DNA of 17,260 nt from X23 sp050251575 (GTDB lineage: Bacteria > Bacillota > Clostridia > SK-Y3): positions 1 to 17,260 of the forward strand of contig JBFWMP010000047.1 of the NCBI GenBank assembly GCA_050251575.1, in the 5' to 3' direction. This document shows, in pieces, positions 14,650 through 17,260 of the stretch. The notes below the pieces were generated by a model. It did not search any database, was not told the DNA's origin, and was given only the letters and a program-made list of their open reading frames with translations. Numbering within the stretch: position 1 is the first letter of the stretch; the number at the start of each line of letters is the position of its first letter. The translations under genes were made by a program, and so were the position numbers.

Positions 14650-15812
14650 AGTTTGAGGAGATGCTTTCGTCAGCAGTTAAAGATGTTCAGCCTTCCGGAA
14701 TCAGAAAGTTTTTTGATATTTTGACAGAAATAGAAGATGCCATATCATTAGGTGTTGGTGAGCCTGATTTTGTTACACCATGGTCAATCAGAGAAGCAGG
14801 GATATATTCTCTTGAGAAAGGACAGACATATTATACTTCTAACTGGGGACTTATAGAGCTTAGAAGAGAAATTTCCGCTTATCTATCCAGGAGATTTCAT
14901 ATTAATTATGATTCTAAAGATGAGATTGTTGTTACTGTTGGTGGTAGTGAAGCGATTGACTTAGCAGTTAGGGCTTTGATTTCTTCAGGAGATGAAGTGC
15001 TTATTCCTGAGCCAAGCTTTGTCTGTTATAAGCCTTGTACAATACTAGCAGGAGGTACTCCGGTACCTATTGTTACAAAAGCAGAGAATCAGTTTAAATT
15101 AATGCCGGAAGATTTAAAGGAGAAGATTACTTCTAAAACAAAATTATTAGTATTGCCGTATCCTAACAATCCTACCGGCGGAATTATGAAGAAAGAGGAT
15201 TTAGAAGCTATTGCAGATGTAATAAGAGATACTAATATTATTGTCTTATCAGATGAGATTTATTCGGAATTAAACTATGAAGGTTCACACATTTCATTTG
15301 CCAGCTTGCCGGGGATGCAGGAAAGAACCATTGTAGTCAATGGCTTTTCAAAGGCCTATGCTATGACAGGATGGCGATTAGGATATGCTGCAGGGAATTC
15401 TACTATTATTGGGGCAATGACTAAGATTCATCAGTATGCAATTATGAGTGCACCCACTACCAGTCAATATGCAGCTATAGAAGCACTTAAAAATTGTGAT
15501 GATGACATAGAGCACATGAAAAAAGAATACAATTACAGACGTAGGATTATTGTTGATGGTTTTAGAAAGATTGGGTTAGACTGCTTTGAACCGTTGGGAG
15601 CTTTTTATGTATTTCCATCTATCAAGAAGACCGGATTAACATCTGATGAGTTTTGTGAAAAATTATTATATGAAGAGAAAGTAGCAGTTATCCCAGGTAC
15701 AGCTTTTGGGGATAGCGGAGAAGGGTTTGTTCGCTGCTCTTATGCCTATTCAATCGAAAATATTAACGAAGCACTGAGAAGAATAGAACGTTTTGTTAGC
15801 AAATTATTATAA
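14646..15812 (+). CDS. Class I/II pyridoxal-phosphate aminotransferase
   Basis: This is a fold-type I aminotransferase of the aspartate/aromatic group (PatA-like). Lys236 in NGFSKAYAMTGWRLGY (232-247) forms the PLP Schiff base. Asn175 in PYPNNPTGG (171-179), Asp203 and Tyr206 in SDEIYSEL (202-209) and Arg243 contact PLP. Arg363 in FVRCSYA (361-367) is the carboxylate-binding arginine. The length of 388 residues is standard. The amino-acid substrate cannot be read from the sequence; aromatic amino acids, aspartate or alanine are all possible. It forms a two-gene unit with the upstream Lrp regulator, overlapping it by four bases. Confidence 0.9.
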   Translation: MKFEEMLSSAVKDVQPSGIRKFFDILTEIEDAISLGVGEPDFVTPWSIREAGIYSLEKGQTYYTSNWGLIELRREISAYLSRRFHINYDSKDEIVVTVGGSEAIDLAVRALISSGDEVLIPEPSFVCYKPCTILAGGTPVPIVTKAENQFKLMPEDLKEKITSKTKLLVLPYPNNPTGGIMKKEDLEAIADVIRDTNIIVLSDEIYSELNYEGSHISFASLPGMQERTIVVNGFSKAYAMTGWRLGYAAGNSTIIGAMTKIHQYAIMSAPTTSQYAAIEALKNCDDDIEHMKKEYNYRRRIIVDGFRKIGLDCFEPLGAFYVFPSIKKTGLTSDEFCEKLLYEEKVAVIPGTAFGDSGEGFVRCSYAYSIENINEALRRIERFVSKLL

Positions 15813-15905
15813 TTATTTTTCATTTAGAAGGATTTTGAATAATATATATAGAATATATTTTAGTATATTACGTAAAGAAGTTAGTGAAAAGGCGGTGCTA
15901 GTAAG

Positions 15906-16370
15906 ATGAATGCAGAGCATATTAATCCATTTATTGAAGCAAGTCAAGCAGTTCTTAAATCAGCTGCAAATATGGATATCACTCTAGGCAAGTTATATAT
16001 GAAGACTTCTCCTTACCCAAGCGATACATTAGCTATTATAATCGGGTTAACAGGACAGTTAAGAGGACAGGTTATATTTAGTATGAGTAAAGATATTGCA
16101 TGTAAAATTGCATCAGCTATGATGATGGGTATGCCGGTAACTGAGTTGGATGAAATCTCAAAAAGTGCTGTTACAGAGGCGACCAATATGATTCTTGGAA
16201 ATACGGCAACAATACTATATAATCGTGGTATCGCTATTGATATTACCCCACCTTCTCTATTAATAGGAGACAATATGCAGATATCAACTAACAAGATGAA
16301 AACAGTGTGTGTGCCGTTGAATATTGATTCTGGCGGAGTGATTGAATTAGATATTTCTGTAGCAGATTAA
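15906..16370 (+). CDS. cheX: CheX-type CheY-phosphate phosphatase
   Basis: CheX removes phosphate from CheY to reset chemotaxis signalling. The catalytic helix is DEISKSAVTEATNMILGNTA (82-101). Glu91 and Asn94 have the same spacing as the Glu96/Asn99 pair of the Thermotoga enzyme, so the active site looks intact. The N-terminal NPFIEASQAVLKSAANM (7-23) and RGQVIFSMS (53-61) are typical of the family. At 154 residues it has the usual single-domain length. The ATG follows AAAGGCGGTG. No other chemotaxis gene is present in the window. It is followed by a strong palindrome and is probably a single-gene unit. Confidence 0.88.
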   Translation: MNAEHINPFIEASQAVLKSAANMDITLGKLYMKTSPYPSDTLAIIIGLTGQLRGQVIFSMSKDIACKIASAMMMGMPVTELDEISKSAVTEATNMILGNTATILYNRGIAIDITPPSLLIGDNMQISTNKMKTVCVPLNIDSGGVIELDISVAD

Positions 16371-16380
16371 TGGCTGTAGA

Positions 16381-16422
16381 AAACATATAAAACATATAAG
16401 TACTTATATGTTTTATATGTTT
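16381..16422. terminator. Perfect 42-bp palindrome after cheX
   Basis: The sequence from 16381 to 16422 is exactly self-complementary over 21+21 bases, made of AAACATATA-like units. It begins 11 bases after the cheX stop. As RNA it would form a long A-U hairpin. The downstream T content is only moderate, so it may act as a weak or two-way terminator, or as a protein-binding site. Confidence 0.55.
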
Positions 16423-16516
16423 ATACTTTGTGCTTTGGCAGCATATAATAGGTAATATAACGAGGCTGCTGCTTCGTTGAAACGGTGTATTATAATGTAT
16501 AAAAAGGATGATTAGA

Positions 16517-17011
16517 ATGAGTTTGAATATTGTTCTTGTAGAACCGGAAATTCCACAGAATACCGGTAATATTGCGAGAACGTGTGCCGCAATTGGTGCT
16601 AGCCTGCATCTTGTCAGGCCGCTGGGTTTTTCGGTGGAGGATAGATATCTGAAAAGGGCAGGTCTCGATTATTGGCACTTGGTAAATATACAATATTATG
16701 ACAGTGTAAGCCAGTTGCTTGATATACATAAAAATGGCAACTTTTTTTATGCAACAACCAAAGCAGTGAATATTTATAGTGATGTGGAATATCCGGATAA
16801 TAGTTTTCTGGTGTTTGGCAAGGAAACTGCCGGTCTTCCGGAAGAACTGCTAAAGAATAATAAAGACCGTTGTATACGGGTTCCTATGGTTGACGATGCA
16901 AGGTCGTTAAATCTGTCAAATTCCGTAGCTATTATCGCTTATGAGGCGTTAAGACAGAGGGGTTTTGAAGCATTAAAAGCAAAAGGAAATTTAACTAAAT
17001 TTAACTGGTAA
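16517..17011 (+). CDS. trmL: tRNA (cytidine/uridine-34 2'-O)-methyltransferase TrmL
   Basis: A SPOUT-fold methyltransferase that methylates the ribose of the wobble base in leucine tRNAs, acting as a dimer. The expected motifs are PQNTGNIART at 13-22, GKETAGLP at 101-108 and the knot region RSLNLSNSVAI at 129-139. At 164 residues it matches the family. The ATG at 16517 is chosen because AAGGA lies eight bases upstream; another in-frame ATG at 16508 is too close to that site. A TATAAT at 16444-16449, or another at 16491-16496, may be its -10 box, but the -35 boxes are poor. It is followed by degV with a 28-base gap. Confidence 0.92.
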   Translation: MSLNIVLVEPEIPQNTGNIARTCAAIGASLHLVRPLGFSVEDRYLKRAGLDYWHLVNIQYYDSVSQLLDIHKNGNFFYATTKAVNIYSDVEYPDNSFLVFGKETAGLPEELLKNNKDRCIRVPMVDDARSLNLSNSVAIIAYEALRQRGFEALKAKGNLTKFNW

Positions 17012-17039
17012 GTAGTGATGAAGTGGGAGGGGAGATGTA

Positions 17040-17260
17040 ATGAAAAAAGTAAAGATTATTGCTGACAGTACTTCTGATATACCCAAGAACTTAGCGAAAG
17101 AGTTAGATATTACGATTGTTCCTCTAACCGTTCATTTTGGAGATGAATCCTATAGAGATGGCTATGATCTAACATCCTTACAATTCTTTGATAAGCTTAG
17201 AAATTCGGATGTGATGCCTACAACATCTCAGGTTACTCCTGCTGCTTTTGAAGAAGTTTT
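17040..17260 (+). CDS. DegV-family fatty-acid-binding protein, 5' part only
   Basis: The frame starts at an ATG after GGGAGGGGAG and is open to the window end (73 codons). It begins MKKVKIIADSTSDIPKNLAK. Further on it has VPLTVHFGDESYRDG and the loop PTTSQVTPAAFEEV. DSTSD and the TTSQ loop are the DegV signatures. Family members bind fatty acids, and several act as FakB, handing fatty acids to the kinase FakA. A full gene would be about 280-290 codons. It is probably co-transcribed with trmL. Confidence 0.9.
   Translation, partial: MKKVKIIADSTSDIPKNLAKELDITIVPLTVHFGDESYRDGYDLTSLQFFDKLRNSDVMPTTSQVTPAAFEEV

Overview
The window is AT-rich, gene-dense chromosomal DNA, most likely from an anaerobic, possibly spore-forming member of the Clostridia (Bacillota). 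The reasons are strong AGGAGG-type ribosome binding sites, TTG/GTG starts, clostridial-style LysM and copper-amine-oxidase stalk domains, and the gene set (YtqB-type MnmM, YigZ, CsoR, a DivIVA-domain protein, CheX, DegV). All genes lie on the + strand except one LysM/NagZ gene. I see no rRNA, tRNA, CRISPR array, complete transposon or defence island.

Region 1 (1-5105) is the accessory part. It holds an 800-residue exported stalk-domain protein. After it comes a 516-bp gap with a miniature inverted-repeat element (copy A), two promoter-like sites and the 40-codon N-terminal stump of a Y1/REP-associated transposase. A convergent gene for a triple-LysM beta-N-acetylhexosaminidase follows. Region 2 (4980-8869) holds a class I acyl-CoA synthetase with its own promoter, and a decayed reading frame whose end resembles the C-terminus of the 800-residue protein. 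Next are a DUF89 damage-control phosphatase, an unrecognised 108-residue protein and the tRNA wobble methyltransferase MnmM.

Region 3 (8912-11460) is hflX, yigZ, a second full-length copy of the miniature element in opposite orientation (copy B), and a small CoA-binding protein. Region 4 (11536-13416) is a sulfur/redox block. cysK has a clear promoter and terminator. csoR has a promoter directly followed by a GGGTATT-type inverted repeat that is a good CsoR operator, and is followed by trxA and a long terminator.

Region 5 (13457-17260) holds a DivIVA-domain coiled-coil protein, an Lrp/AsnC regulator overlapping a class I aminotransferase by 4 bp, the chemotaxis phosphatase cheX, a perfect 42-bp palindrome, trmL, and the start of a degV-family gene cut by the window end.

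Most of the window is ordinary housekeeping DNA. The points worth a second look are the paired MITE-like elements, the transposase stump next to one of them, the decayed paralogous tail after the acyl-CoA synthetase gene, the self-contained CsoR-operator/thioredoxin unit with no copper exporter in view, and the LysM-NagZ protein with no visible signal peptide. I found nothing that I can defend as a wholly new multi-gene system.
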